From: Anaerococcus sp. Marseille-P3915
Lineage (GTDB): Bacteria; Bacillota; Clostridia; Tissierellales; Peptoniphilaceae
Reading direction: 5' to 3'
DNA: 64,000 nt
NCBI RefSeq assembly: GCF_900258475.1
Contig: NZ_LT984887.1
Location: 1,357,213-1,421,212 of the forward strand
Shown piece by piece: positions 1 through 8,463 of the stretch. The notes below the pieces were generated by a model. It was not told the origin of the DNA and ran no database searches. It worked only from the letters and a program-made list of their open reading frames with translations. The translations under genes were made by a program, and so were the position numbers. Numbering within the stretch: the first letter of the stretch is position 1; each line of letters starts with the position of its first letter.

Positions 1-113
1 ATAAAGCCACTTCTAAAGGTAAAATAAAGGCCAGTTGCTAATAAAATTACAATTAAGATTGGATAATACAAATATCCGTTGATTGTCGATATAAGGTTAT
101 CTATAAAACTCAT
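1..113 (-). CDS. Alanine/glycine:cation symporter family protein, N-terminus (partial)
   Basis: Only the first 37 codons are in the window; the gene runs off the left edge. The visible peptide begins MSFIDNLISTINGYLYYPIL and continues with a hydrophobic segment and TFRSGF. This matches the start of the AGCS (AlsT/DagA) sodium- or proton-coupled alanine/glycine carriers: a short amphipathic leader, the first membrane helix, then a T-x-R-x-GF turn. A GAAAGG ribosome site lies about 6 bases before the ATG, and a clear promoter lies at 200-228. The assignment rests on this short N-terminus only. Confidence 0.6.
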   Translation of the reverse strand, partial: MSFIDNLISTINGYLYYPILIVILLATGLYFTFRSGF

Positions 114-199
114 AAAATTCCTTTCAAATTCAAACCAATTTACAATTGATCTTTAGGTCGTTCATTCACTAATCTACTATAGTGAAGCAACTCCTTTTT

Positions 200-228
200 A
201 TTTTACTTTTATATGAATAATAAGTCAA
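200..228 (-). promoter_or_regulatory. Promoter of the AGCS symporter gene
   Basis: On the minus strand TTGACT (-35) and TAAAAT (-10) are separated by 17 bases. The leader of about 80 bases to the ATG at 113 contains a small TTCACT/AGTGAA hairpin. The rest of 229-335 is AT-rich and shows no gene. Confidence 0.55.
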
Positions 229-335
229 GATTACTAATAGATGTGCTTACTACAAATTAGAATAAGTCTGAATAATAGATATTTATAGCAAATAAAATAA
301 CAAAATAATTAATATATATGAAAATATTTGAATAA

Positions 336-374
336 TAAAAACAGGATGGCTTATATTATTATAAAGCTATCCTG
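336..374 (-). terminator. Intrinsic terminator of the pilus/sortase operon
   Basis: CAGGATGGCTT (342-352) pairs with AAGCTATCCTG (364-374) with one G-U pair. On the minus strand the stem is followed by TTTTT. It lies just past the stop codon of the last sortase gene. Confidence 0.75.
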
Positions 375-406
375 CCTTTTAAATTTATTTAAAATTTTTA
401 AGAATT

Positions 407-1288
407 TTACAAAGTTGCCCTTATTCTCTTTGCAAATCTTCTTAGGGTGTAGATGAAGCCTATACTTCCTAGTATCGCTCCAATAAGTGTAGCTATTTTG
501 CTGATTTTTACGAGCTTGTCGCCTTTTTCATCTTGGTTTTGGCTTGCTTTTAGGCTGCCATCTGAAAGTTTAAATTCTTCTGCTGGCCCTGATTCATCTC
601 TAATAGCATTTACAAGGAGCCTGTCAGGTCTTGGTGGTAAAAATGGTGAACATGTCAAAAGTGTTATCATGTCCATATCTTCTCTTGGGGCAAGCTTATC
701 CCAATCATATGGTCCTATAACTTCCTTATCGCTAACCACATATCTCATGGTTTGATTGGCTCTTTCGATGTAGATGTAGTCGCCTTGTTCTAGCTCATCT
801 ACATATAAAAACATAGTATCGCCCCACCAGCCCCTGTGGCCTGCTATGGCGCATCTTGTGCCCTTGCCACCTAACGGTATGGCTGTGCCTGCTACCTGGG
901 CTACTCCCCTTGAAATATGCTCTTTTGTGGCATCTAAATATAGGGGAAGGTATTTATCAAGTTTTGGTATAGATAGGTAGGCAAAAGGTGTGTTTGTTTT
1001 TGTGAACATATCATAGCCATTTTCATAATCATCTGTTGTAAAAGGGTCTTGGACGCTCATATCAGAGTTCTTGATTATTTCGTTATAGGCTAGGGCCTTT
1101 TTGTTTTCTTCATCGATTTTCTCCTGACTCTTTTCTGCCTCTTGTTTTTCGAAAGTCTTTTTGGCAGAAGAAGCGCTAATATCGTGGTATGACCTGAGTA
1201 TTAGGGGACTAGTCAAGAGGGCCAGCCCAACTAAAATAAAGATATATCCTAAAAATGATTTCTTAGTTAGTTTTATTTCTTTCTTCAA
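407..1288 (-). CDS. Class C (pilus-type) sortase, divergent third paralogue
   Basis: This is a membrane transpeptidase that joins pilin subunits. An N-terminal membrane helix is at about residues 12-32. A DPF lid-like motif comes before the sortase domain. The catalytic triad is visible: His in AGHRG, Cys in TLLTCSPF and Arg in PDRLLV. A C-terminal helix plus basic tail (FIYTLRRFAKR) is typical of class C. It is last in the operon and overlaps the upstream sortase. The chosen start is TTG, with AAGGAG upstream inside the preceding gene. The lid and His regions differ clearly from the other two sortases here (AGHRGWWGD against TAHRGLP and TAHSGLP), so it may have a different substrate, for example a minor pilin. 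Family sure, role inferred. Confidence 0.88.
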   Translation of the reverse strand: MKKEIKLTKKSFLGYIFILVGLALLTSPLILRSYHDISASSAKKTFEKQEAEKSQEKIDEENKKALAYNEIIKNSDMSVQDPFTTDDYENGYDMFTKTNTPFAYLSIPKLDKYLPLYLDATKEHISRGVAQVAGTAIPLGGKGTRCAIAGHRGWWGDTMFLYVDELEQGDYIYIERANQTMRYVVSDKEVIGPYDWDKLAPREDMDMITLLTCSPFLPPRPDRLLVNAIRDESGPAEEFKLSDGSLKASQNQDEKGDKLVKISKIATLIGAILGSIGFIYTLRRFAKRIRATL

Positions 1289-2141
1289 TTTCTCTAAGCT
1301 CCTTACTTAAGTGGTCTGTTTTCTTCTTTTCTCTAAAGAGAGTTAGGGTTAGGAGAAGTATTATAGGTATCATTACTAAAACCATCCTAAAGAAATCAAT
1401 CCTAGCCCTAGGTGTATTGGCTATACCATCATCAATAGCTGCCTGATAAGGAATCCTCTCCCCTCTGACTAAAAGCCTGTGGGAGTTGATCATATAGGGT
1501 GTACAAGTTAGAAGTGTAGCATAATCATGGCCTTCCACTACTAGAACCGGCTCAAAATTAGATGGTTCTACAACTTGGATTTTGTCTACCTTATATACAA
1601 TGGTTTCTTTGATATTTGTAATATAAAAAACATCTCCATAGGACATCTGATCAAGGTTTCTAAAAAGCTTGGCATTGGGTAAGCCCCTGTGAGCGGTGAT
1701 GACTGTATGGGTAGACTTACCACCGATTGGAAGAGAAGTCCCCTCCAAGTGGCCTGCACCTTTTTGCAAAACATCTTCAGCAGATCCTGCACGAATAGGT
1801 ATATCTACGCCGATCTTTGGAATATTGACATGGCCTACCATCTCTTCTACCTCAAGCATCCTGGCATATTCTACCCTAGCTGCCTTTTCTATGTCAGTAT
1901 AAGGGTCTGCAAGCCTAGATGGGTCTAGGGTCCTGTTATAGGCTTCTGCAAGGGCCATCCTCTTATCCAGATTTTCTGGTGGGAGGGCCTTGGCCGCCTT
2001 AACGAAGGTTATAACCTCATCTTCCTTTTGAATTTCATAATATTTTTGACTTATCAAAGGATAGGAGAAAATCAAAAGACCTAAAAGAAAGATGCCTACA
2101 AACATTAGCCTGTTAGGCTTTTTCTTTTTTGGATTAGTCAT
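1263..2141 (-). CDS. srtC: Class C sortase (pilin polymerase)
   Basis: Class C sortase, about 292 residues. An N-terminal membrane helix is followed by a DPY lid motif, a sortase core with His in TAHRGLP and Cys in TLLTCTPY, Arg in SHRLLVRGER, and a C-terminal membrane helix ending in a charged tail. The lid Asp-Pro-aromatic motif occludes the active site in this class. I chose the ATG of MTNPKKK because GGAG lies 6 bases upstream; that start overlaps the previous stop by a few bases, which suggests translational coupling. It closely resembles the upstream sortase, so the two look like a tandem duplication. Confidence 0.92.
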   Translation of the reverse strand: MTNPKKKKPNRLMFVGIFLLGLLIFSYPLISQKYYEIQKEDEVITFVKAAKALPPENLDKRMALAEAYNRTLDPSRLADPYTDIEKAARVEYARMLEVEEMVGHVNIPKIGVDIPIRAGSAEDVLQKGAGHLEGTSLPIGGKSTHTVITAHRGLPNAKLFRNLDQMSYGDVFYITNIKETIVYKVDKIQVVEPSNFEPVLVVEGHDYATLLTCTPYMINSHRLLVRGERIPYQAAIDDGIANTPRARIDFFRMVLVMIPIILLLTLTLFREKKKTDHLSKELREIEERNKTN

Positions 2142-3114
2142 AGTCATCTCCATCATCTGCCGCTAGATTATCAAAGAGGTCTCCCTGACTTTTTGCCTTT
2201 GGTTTTACAATTGTAAAGCCCTTCTTAGAAATCTCTGCAATCTTCTTAAAGTACTTCTTATTATCCCTTCTTAGCTTAAAGATTAGGATTATAAGGATAA
2301 GGATAAGGATAAGTGAAGCAAAGAAGAGGATTCTAAATATCCAGTTATTTCTGCTTTCTCTGATTAATTCCTCATCAACTGCTGGTACATAAGGCACCCT
2401 GTGGCCCCTTACAATAAGCCTGTGAGTGTTAATCATTATCGGCGTACATGTTAAAAGTGTCGCATAATCATGGCCTGGACTTATAAGAAGGTCATCAAAG
2501 TTTGATGGCTCTATGACCTTAATTTGGTCTACCTGGTAGGCAATGATTCCCTCGATATTTTCTATATAGAATTTATCTCCTATCTCAAGCTGGTTAAGAT
2601 GGGTAAAGAGGGTCGCTTCTGGAAGGCCTGAGTGGGCTGTGAGGACTGTGTGGGTGGAATTACCACCGATTGGAAGGGAAGTACCTTCCAAATGGCCCAC
2701 GCCCTTTTGAAGGATATCCTCGCTAGTACCTGCATAGATAGGGAGTTTTTGGTTAATCTTTGGTATATCAACAGTACCAATCATCTCCTCTACTTCTAGC
2801 ATCCTAGCATATTCCTTGCGGCCTTCTTCTTGTTTCTTACGGCTATAAGGGTCTGATGCAATCTTTCCTGACAAGGACTCGTTGAAGGCCTTGGCAAGGT
2901 TGATACGCCTGTCTATTTCCTTAGTATCAAGCTTTTTGGCACCTTCAGAGAAGCTTGTAACCTGCTCATTAGATTCTATACGATAATAGAGTCTAGAAAT
3001 AAGCGGATACATCATAACCATAAAGCCTAATAAGAAGATAAGCCTAAATATCCATTTACCTTTCTTGGATTTTTTCTTATTTACTTTTTTTGCTTTTTTG
3101 TCTTTTTTCGCCAT
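2134..3114 (-). CDS. srtC: Class C sortase (pilin polymerase)
   Basis: First sortase after the pilin gene. A lysine-rich N-terminus is followed by a membrane helix (about residues 22-42), a DPY lid, His in TAHSGLP, Cys in TLLTCTPI, Arg in THRLIVRG, a C-terminal helix, and an unusually long acidic tail ending DDGDDYD. The start is uncertain: ATG at 3114 (MAKKDKK) or ATG at 3129; neither has a strong ribosome site. A GC-rich hairpin with a short T-run sits between the pilin stop and this gene and probably lowers sortase expression relative to pilin. Confidence 0.9.
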   Translation of the reverse strand: MAKKDKKAKKVNKKKSKKGKWIFRLIFLLGFMVMMYPLISRLYYRIESNEQVTSFSEGAKKLDTKEIDRRINLAKAFNESLSGKIASDPYSRKKQEEGRKEYARMLEVEEMIGTVDIPKINQKLPIYAGTSEDILQKGVGHLEGTSLPIGGNSTHTVLTAHSGLPEATLFTHLNQLEIGDKFYIENIEGIIAYQVDQIKVIEPSNFDDLLISPGHDYATLLTCTPIMINTHRLIVRGHRVPYVPAVDEELIRESRNNWIFRILFFASLILILILIILIFKLRRDNKKYFKKIAEISKKGFTIVKPKAKSQGDLFDNLAADDGDDYD

Positions 3115-3132
3115 TGTTTTTCCATTCATAAA

Positions 3133-3167
3133 AGAGGGGCGTAAGCCATCTGACTTAGAGCCCCTCT
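3133..3167 (-). terminator. Partial (attenuating) terminator between pilin and sortase genes
   Basis: AGAGGGGC (3133-3140) pairs with GCCCCTCT (3160-3167). On the minus strand the stem is followed by only TTTT. A strong stem with a short T-run inside an operon suits partial termination, giving more pilin than sortase. The effect is inferred. Confidence 0.5.
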
Positions 3168-3204
3168 AATAGATTATAAAGAAGATTACTCTTAAGTAAA
3201 TCTA

Positions 3205-5004
3205 CTATGCTATTCTAGGTTTTTCTGCTGACCTGACTAATTTTACACCAGTTATTAAGAGTATTAGGCCAATAACAGCCATAATTAAAATTCTAATATC
3301 ACCAGTCTTGACAATAGGTCCTCTTATAATCTTATTCACACCTGTAGGTGTGTAATCTGTTGTAACTGTGTTTCTTGTTATTTTTGTGGTTGGTTTTTCA
3401 GTTGTGATTGTAACATTTGGATAGTTCTTTATGAAAATTGCCGCTTGTGAATCACTTCCAGCCTTAATTGTAAATTTGATAGGTTGACTTTCTGGATTAA
3501 ATCCTGTAGGAGCTTTTACCTCTCTTAGGGCATAGTCTCCATATTCAAGGTCGCTTACAGAAAATTCTCCCTTATCATTTGAAGTTACCTGATAATTTTT
3601 GCCATCTCTTTGAACTGTCACATATTCTCCATTTACAATCTTTTGTACTTGGAAAACAGCTCCGCCAAGTCTTTTGGCCTTGTCGGTATTATCAGTTTTG
3701 ACAAATTTATAGCCACCTTTTGTAACTACGACATCTGAGTGTATCTTAGCATTAGGTACAGTTAAATAAGGTTGATTATCTTTCGTAATCATCTTACCTT
3801 CTTTATAAGTAAACTCGTACTTTTTGTCTGTATCAGGCTTATAACCTTCAGGAGCCTTTGTCTCTTTGAAATAATATTCGCCATCTGGCAAACCTTCTAC
3901 AAAGATAGAACCTTGTCCAGCTGTGCTTACTAATTCTAAATCGCCCTTTTCATCATAGGCATATTCACCCTTAGCATTTAATTTGAATTTTACAGGGTTA
4001 TTATCCTTTTTAAACAATTTAAATTCAGCAGCATTTAAGTATTCGCCTGACTTATCATCTACTTTTTTAAGAAGTGGGTATCTTTTGTTTTTAACTTTCA
4101 CTTCTCCTGAACCAGGTTTAAATGGATCGGTTACTTTTCCAATATTATCTTTATTTTCATAACCTGCAGGAGCAGTTACTTCTTCAAATATAAATTCACC
4201 TTCAGGTAAATTTTCAACAGTCAAACTTCCATTGTCCCAAGTTGTTAAAATACTTTCAAGATTAGAAGTAGGATCATAAGTATAAGATCCTTTTGCTATT
4301 TCCTTAACTGCAACAGGAGTTTTTTTATCTCCTTCTTTTTTATAAAGTTTAAATTCTGCCTTGTTTAGCTTCTTGTTGGGATTATCTTGGTCAACCTTGA
4401 TTAAAGTTATTGAAGTTTCCGGGTTTTTGACAGTTTTCTTCATATTAACTATCATAAGCCCATCTTCGACAGTCTTTGCTGAAACTTCTTCAATAGTTGT
4501 TATCAATTTTTGATCATATTTATCTTTTGACTCATCTGTTTCTTTTATAAGATAGAAACCAGGCTCTAGATTTTCTAATACAATTTTTTCAAAGGTTCTT
4601 TCCTTATCAAACTTATCTTTGCTTAAAGTTTCGGTAAGTTTGCCATCATCATAAATTAGAGACTTATTTGATATAGTTCCCTTTCCAAGTTCTTTTTCAA
4701 CCTCTGCCATAGGTAAGGCATGAAGTCTCTTTGCTACTTCCAAGTGATCTCTTTTTTCATAATCTTTTGGCAATTTAAAATATTTAACTTGCCTAGCATT
4801 TGCTTTTATGTCTTCTGTGTCGGATTTTCTATCATCAACATGGCTTATATTTAACTCAACCCTGTACTTTTTGTCGGTATTGGGTGGATTTGGCTTAGCT
4901 TCAGTTGATTTAGCAAAACTTTTTATACTAGGAATAAATATGCTAAGTACCATAATCAAAGGCAAAACTAGTCCTAGAATTTTATCTTTTACTATCTTTT
5001 TCAT
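3205..5004 (-). CDS. Cna-B domain pilin / surface protein with LPXTG-like sorting signal
   Basis: 599 residues, secreted and anchored, probably the pilus backbone. A signal peptide spans about residues 1-31. An N-terminal domain is followed by three Cna-B (SpaA-type) domains beginning near residues 200, 310 and 435. E-box-like motifs that form isopeptide bonds are visible: FEEVTAPAGY, YYFKETKAPEGY and YALREVKAPTGF. The tail has the order sorting motif, hydrophobic stretch, basic end, but the motif reads GPIVKTGD rather than LPXTG. AGGAGGAAG precedes the ATG. It is first in an operon with three class C sortases; no other pilin is nearby. Whether it is backbone or tip subunit is inferred. Confidence 0.88.
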   Translation of the reverse strand: MKKIVKDKILGLVLPLIMVLSIFIPSIKSFAKSTEAKPNPPNTDKKYRVELNISHVDDRKSDTEDIKANARQVKYFKLPKDYEKRDHLEVAKRLHALPMAEVEKELGKGTISNKSLIYDDGKLTETLSKDKFDKERTFEKIVLENLEPGFYLIKETDESKDKYDQKLITTIEEVSAKTVEDGLMIVNMKKTVKNPETSITLIKVDQDNPNKKLNKAEFKLYKKEGDKKTPVAVKEIAKGSYTYDPTSNLESILTTWDNGSLTVENLPEGEFIFEEVTAPAGYENKDNIGKVTDPFKPGSGEVKVKNKRYPLLKKVDDKSGEYLNAAEFKLFKKDNNPVKFKLNAKGEYAYDEKGDLELVSTAGQGSIFVEGLPDGEYYFKETKAPEGYKPDTDKKYEFTYKEGKMITKDNQPYLTVPNAKIHSDVVVTKGGYKFVKTDNTDKAKRLGGAVFQVQKIVNGEYVTVQRDGKNYQVTSNDKGEFSVSDLEYGDYALREVKAPTGFNPESQPIKFTIKAGSDSQAAIFIKNYPNVTITTEKPTTKITRNTVTTDYTPTGVNKIIRGPIVKTGDIRILIMAVIGLILLITGVKLVRSAEKPRIA

Positions 5005-5141
5005 TCTTCCTCCTAGAATATAATCAGGCCTTTACTTCTTAATTCTTGCAATATATACTTACTTGGCCTTTTTAAGGAAATCTATATAAGTGTTTCTTAT
5101 ATATAATTCATATATAAATTTTTTCTCTTCTAATTACTCTT

Positions 5142-5150
5142 ATTATATCA
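5142..5150 (-). promoter_or_regulatory. Extended -10 promoter of the pilus operon
   Basis: The minus strand reads TGATATAAT, an extended -10 element; no good -35 is visible. The implied 5' leader is about 130 bases long and contains an AGGCC/GGCCT pairing. The interval 5005-5288 otherwise holds no gene. Confidence 0.4.
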
Positions 5151-5254
5151 CATTTATTTCAATAATACTATTGAATTCAAGCAATTGTGACTTAATATAA
5201 AATTTTCTAAATATATTACAAATTTTATTAGTAAAATCTACAAATTTCCTAACA

Positions 5255-5283
5255 AAAAAAGAAACCCATCACTGAGTTTCCTT
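5255..5283 (-). terminator. Terminator of the malQ-glgP-zip transcription unit
   Basis: On the minus strand GAAAC and GGTTTC pair around a short loop, followed by TTTTTTT. It lies directly after the ZIP transporter stop codon. Confidence 0.65.
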
Positions 5284-5288
5284 ATATT

Positions 5289-6083
5289 TTATCCGAGCAT
5301 TACATCTAAGATCATCATTACTACAAAGCCTGCCGAAAAACCAAGGGTTCCTATGTTGGTGTGGCCTTCGCCCTCACCTGTTGCTTCTGGGACTAGTTCT
5401 TCTACTACTACATACATCATGGCTCCTGCTGCGAAGGCTAGAAGATAAGGTAGGATTGGAACTAGGTAGTGGGATAGGATTATTGTTAGAATTGCTGCGA
5501 TTGGCTCTACTGCACCTGAAAATATTCCCATTCCAAATGCCTTGTGTTTATTTACTCCTACTGCCCTTAGAGGCATTGATATGATGGCTCCTTCTGGGAA
5601 GTTTTGGATGGCTATTCCTATGGATAGGACTATGGCTCCTGCCATTGTCATGTGGGTATTGCCATAGAGGACTCCTGCAAATGATACTCCTACTGCCATT
5701 CCCTCTGGTATATTATGTATGATTACTGCTAAAACCATCATAGTTGTTTTTCTGAGGCTTTCTGCCTTCATTCCTTCTGGATGGTCGCTATCTATATGCT
5801 GGTGAGGGATTACGCTGTCTAAAAATAGGAGGAAGAAGATTCCTACAAGAAATCCTACTGCTGCTGGTATCCAGCTCATTTTTCCCATTTTATCTTCTAC
5901 CATGTCCATAGCTGGCATTATTAATGACCAGATTGAAGCTGCTACCATTACACCTGCGGCAAAGCCAGAAAGGCCCTTTTGGACCTTTTCTTTTAGCTCA
6001 CCTTTCATGATGTAAACACAGGCAGCCCCTAAGCTTGTTCCTATGAAAGGGATCATTATCCCTAATATTACATCTTTATTCAT
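5289..6083 (-). CDS. ZIP-family divalent metal transporter
   Basis: 264 residues, about eight membrane helices. The ZIP signature HNIPEGMAVG (helix IV) and the NFPEGA motif (helix V) contain the His, Glu and Asn residues that bind zinc or other divalent metals. The loop after helix III carries a short His cluster (HQHIDSDH). The family imports zinc, iron or manganese into the cytoplasm; specificity cannot be read here. It begins 5 bases after the glycogen phosphorylase stop and has a weak ribosome site, so it is probably translated from the same mRNA. The functional link to glycogen metabolism is unclear. Confidence 0.9.
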   Translation of the reverse strand: MNKDVILGIMIPFIGTSLGAACVYIMKGELKEKVQKGLSGFAAGVMVAASIWSLIMPAMDMVEDKMGKMSWIPAAVGFLVGIFFLLFLDSVIPHQHIDSDHPEGMKAESLRKTTMMVLAVIIHNIPEGMAVGVSFAGVLYGNTHMTMAGAIVLSIGIAIQNFPEGAIISMPLRAVGVNKHKAFGMGIFSGAVEPIAAILTIILSHYLVPILPYLLAFAAGAMMYVVVEELVPEATGEGEGHTNIGTLGFSAGFVVMMILDVMLG

Positions 6084-6087
6084 AGTC

Positions 6088-8463
6088 TTAGTCTATTTTC
6101 CAAATATCATCTGCATATTCTAGGATTGTTCTATCTGATGAGAAGAATCCAGCGTTTGCGATATTCTTTAGGCACTTTCTTGCCCATTCTTTTCTATTTC
6201 TAAATTCTTTGTTTAATTTAGCCTGTGTTTCTTTATAAGATGCGAAATCTTTTAATAGGTAGTATTGGTCAGCTCTACCGCCATTTTGTGGCTTGATTAG
6301 CTCGTTATAGATGTCTAGGAAGTAGTAAGAATCTTGGTCTTTGAATTCTCCACTTACTAGGGAATCTACTACATCTTTGATGTCTTCATCCTTGCTATAG
6401 TATTCAAAAGCATTGTAAGAATCTGCTATTTCTGCTAATTCTTCTACTGTTGCTCCGAATCTGTAGTTGTTTTCTTCGCCTGCTTCTTCAAAGATTTCTA
6501 CGTTAGCTCCATCTAGGGTTCCTAGGGTTAGGGCACCGTTTAGCATGAATTTCATGTTACCTGTACCACTTGCTTCCTTACCAGCTGTTGAGATTTGTTC
6601 ACTTACATCTGCTGCTGGGAAGAGTTTTTCAGCGTAGGTTACTCTGTAGTTTTCTACGAATACAACCTTTAGCTTGTCATTTACATCCTTATCGTTGTTT
6701 ACTACTCTTGCTACTTCGTTTGCAAGTTTAATCATTCCCTTTGCTCTAAAGTATCCTGGAGCTGCCTTACCACCAAAGATAAAGGTTGTTGGTGTGAAGT
6801 CTAGGTCTGGGTTTTTCTTTAGTTTGTGATATAGGTGGATGATGTGAAGGATGTTAAGGTGTTGTCTCTTGTATTCGTGGATTCTCTTGATTTGGATATC
6901 ATAGATTGAATGTGAGTCAATTTTTATTCCTTCATTTTCTAGGATGTATTTAGCTAGTTGGTCTTTCTTTGTTTGTTTGATTGATAAGAACTCATCTAGG
7001 ACTTTTTCATCATCTAGGAATTTCTCTAGACCCTTTAGCATTGCTAGGTCTTTTTTCCAAGCGTCTGTGCCTAGTTTTTCTGTGATGAAGTTTGTTAGTT
7101 CTCTATTAGCGTATACTAACCATCTTCTTGGTGTGATTCCGTTTGTCTTGTTGTTGAATTTCTCTGGGCTTTCCTTATACCATTCTTTGAAGGTATCATC
7201 TTTTAAGATTTGTGAGTGGATTTCAGCTACACCATTTACAGAAAATCCTACATAGATTGCAAGGTTTGCCATGTGTACTAGATCGCCTGTTACGATTCTG
7301 TATGGATCTATTGCCTTGTCGCTGAAGCCTCTATCTTTGAATTCTTTTACAAGTTTCTTATCGATTTGTTCTACGATTTCTAGACATCTTGGGCTTACTT
7401 CTTCCATTAGGTCAAATGACCATTTTTCTAGGGCTTCTTGAAGTACTGTGTGGTTTGTAAAAGCAAATACCTTGTTTGCTATTGCTAGTGCATCTTCAAA
7501 GTATATACCATTTTCATCTACTAATACCCTTACTAACTCTGGAATTGCCATGATTGGGTGGGTATCGTTTAGTTGGATTACGTGATATCTTGCGAAGTTT
7601 TCGAATTTGAGGTCTTCTGGGAAGTCTCTCTTGTATTTTTCTACCATATCTTGGATTGATGCTGAACAGAAGAAGTATTGTTGTTTTAATCTTAATAGCT
7701 TTCCTGCTCTTTGCATATCATTTGGATATAGGACTCTTGTGATGTCTTCTGCCCTGTTTTTCTCAGCTACTGCATCGTCATATTCGAAGTTGTTGAATTT
7801 AGCAAAGTCAAATTCTCTAAATGGTTCTGATTGCCACAATCTAAGTGTGTTTACTACACCATTTTCAAAACCAACTACTGGCATATCATATGGTACTGCC
7901 TTTACTTGTTGGTCTCTAAATTTAACTATTTTCGCATCAGAGTCTACTCTGATTGACCAGCCGTCACCATCTTTTATCCAGCTATCGCCGTATTCTACTT
8001 GGAAGCCATTTTCGATTGCTTGTTTAAAGATACCTTCACGATATCTAACACCGTAACCATATAGGCTTAGTTTTTGGCTGGCAGCTGAATCCATGAAGCA
8101 TGCTGCTAGTCTTCCTAGACCACCATTACCAAGGGCTGCATCATCTTCATAGTCTTCTATTTCTTCAAAGTCTATGCCCATTTCATTTAAAAGTTCTTTT
8201 ACTTCATCATAGATTCCTAGGTTGATAAGGTTATTTCCTAGAGATCTACCAATTAAGAATTCTGCTGATAGATAGTAAGCTTTTCTTTCTTTTCTAACTT
8301 TTTGCTTACTTCTTCTCCAATCTTGGTTGATTAGTCCCATGATTGTATCGCAAAGGGCATCATATCTGTCCTTATCTGATGTATCTTCAAAGCTTTTTAG
8401 AGTAATTCTTTGAAGATTTTCCATGTACTGATCAGCAAATTTTTCCTTAACTAACTTATTCAT
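6088..8463 (-). CDS. glgP: Glycogen/maltodextrin phosphorylase
   Basis: 791 residues, the usual family length. It releases glucose-1-phosphate from alpha-1,4-glucans with pyridoxal phosphate as cofactor. The cofactor region is visible as EASGTGNMKFMLNGA, with the Schiff-base lysine in NMKF, followed by LGTLDGANVEI. The glycine-rich GNGGLGRLAACFMDS motif of the N-terminal half is intact. Its start codon overlaps the end of malQ, so the two enzymes are translationally coupled; together they convert maltodextrin or glycogen to glucose-1-phosphate and glucose. Confidence 0.97.
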   Translation of the reverse strand: MNKLVKEKFADQYMENLQRITLKSFEDTSDKDRYDALCDTIMGLINQDWRRSKQKVRKERKAYYLSAEFLIGRSLGNNLINLGIYDEVKELLNEMGIDFEEIEDYEDDAALGNGGLGRLAACFMDSAASQKLSLYGYGVRYREGIFKQAIENGFQVEYGDSWIKDGDGWSIRVDSDAKIVKFRDQQVKAVPYDMPVVGFENGVVNTLRLWQSEPFREFDFAKFNNFEYDDAVAEKNRAEDITRVLYPNDMQRAGKLLRLKQQYFFCSASIQDMVEKYKRDFPEDLKFENFARYHVIQLNDTHPIMAIPELVRVLVDENGIYFEDALAIANKVFAFTNHTVLQEALEKWSFDLMEEVSPRCLEIVEQIDKKLVKEFKDRGFSDKAIDPYRIVTGDLVHMANLAIYVGFSVNGVAEIHSQILKDDTFKEWYKESPEKFNNKTNGITPRRWLVYANRELTNFITEKLGTDAWKKDLAMLKGLEKFLDDEKVLDEFLSIKQTKKDQLAKYILENEGIKIDSHSIYDIQIKRIHEYKRQHLNILHIIHLYHKLKKNPDLDFTPTTFIFGGKAAPGYFRAKGMIKLANEVARVVNNDKDVNDKLKVVFVENYRVTYAEKLFPAADVSEQISTAGKEASGTGNMKFMLNGALTLGTLDGANVEIFEEAGEENNYRFGATVEELAEIADSYNAFEYYSKDEDIKDVVDSLVSGEFKDQDSYYFLDIYNELIKPQNGGRADQYYLLKDFASYKETQAKLNKEFRNRKEWARKCLKNIANAGFFSSDRTILEYADDIWKID

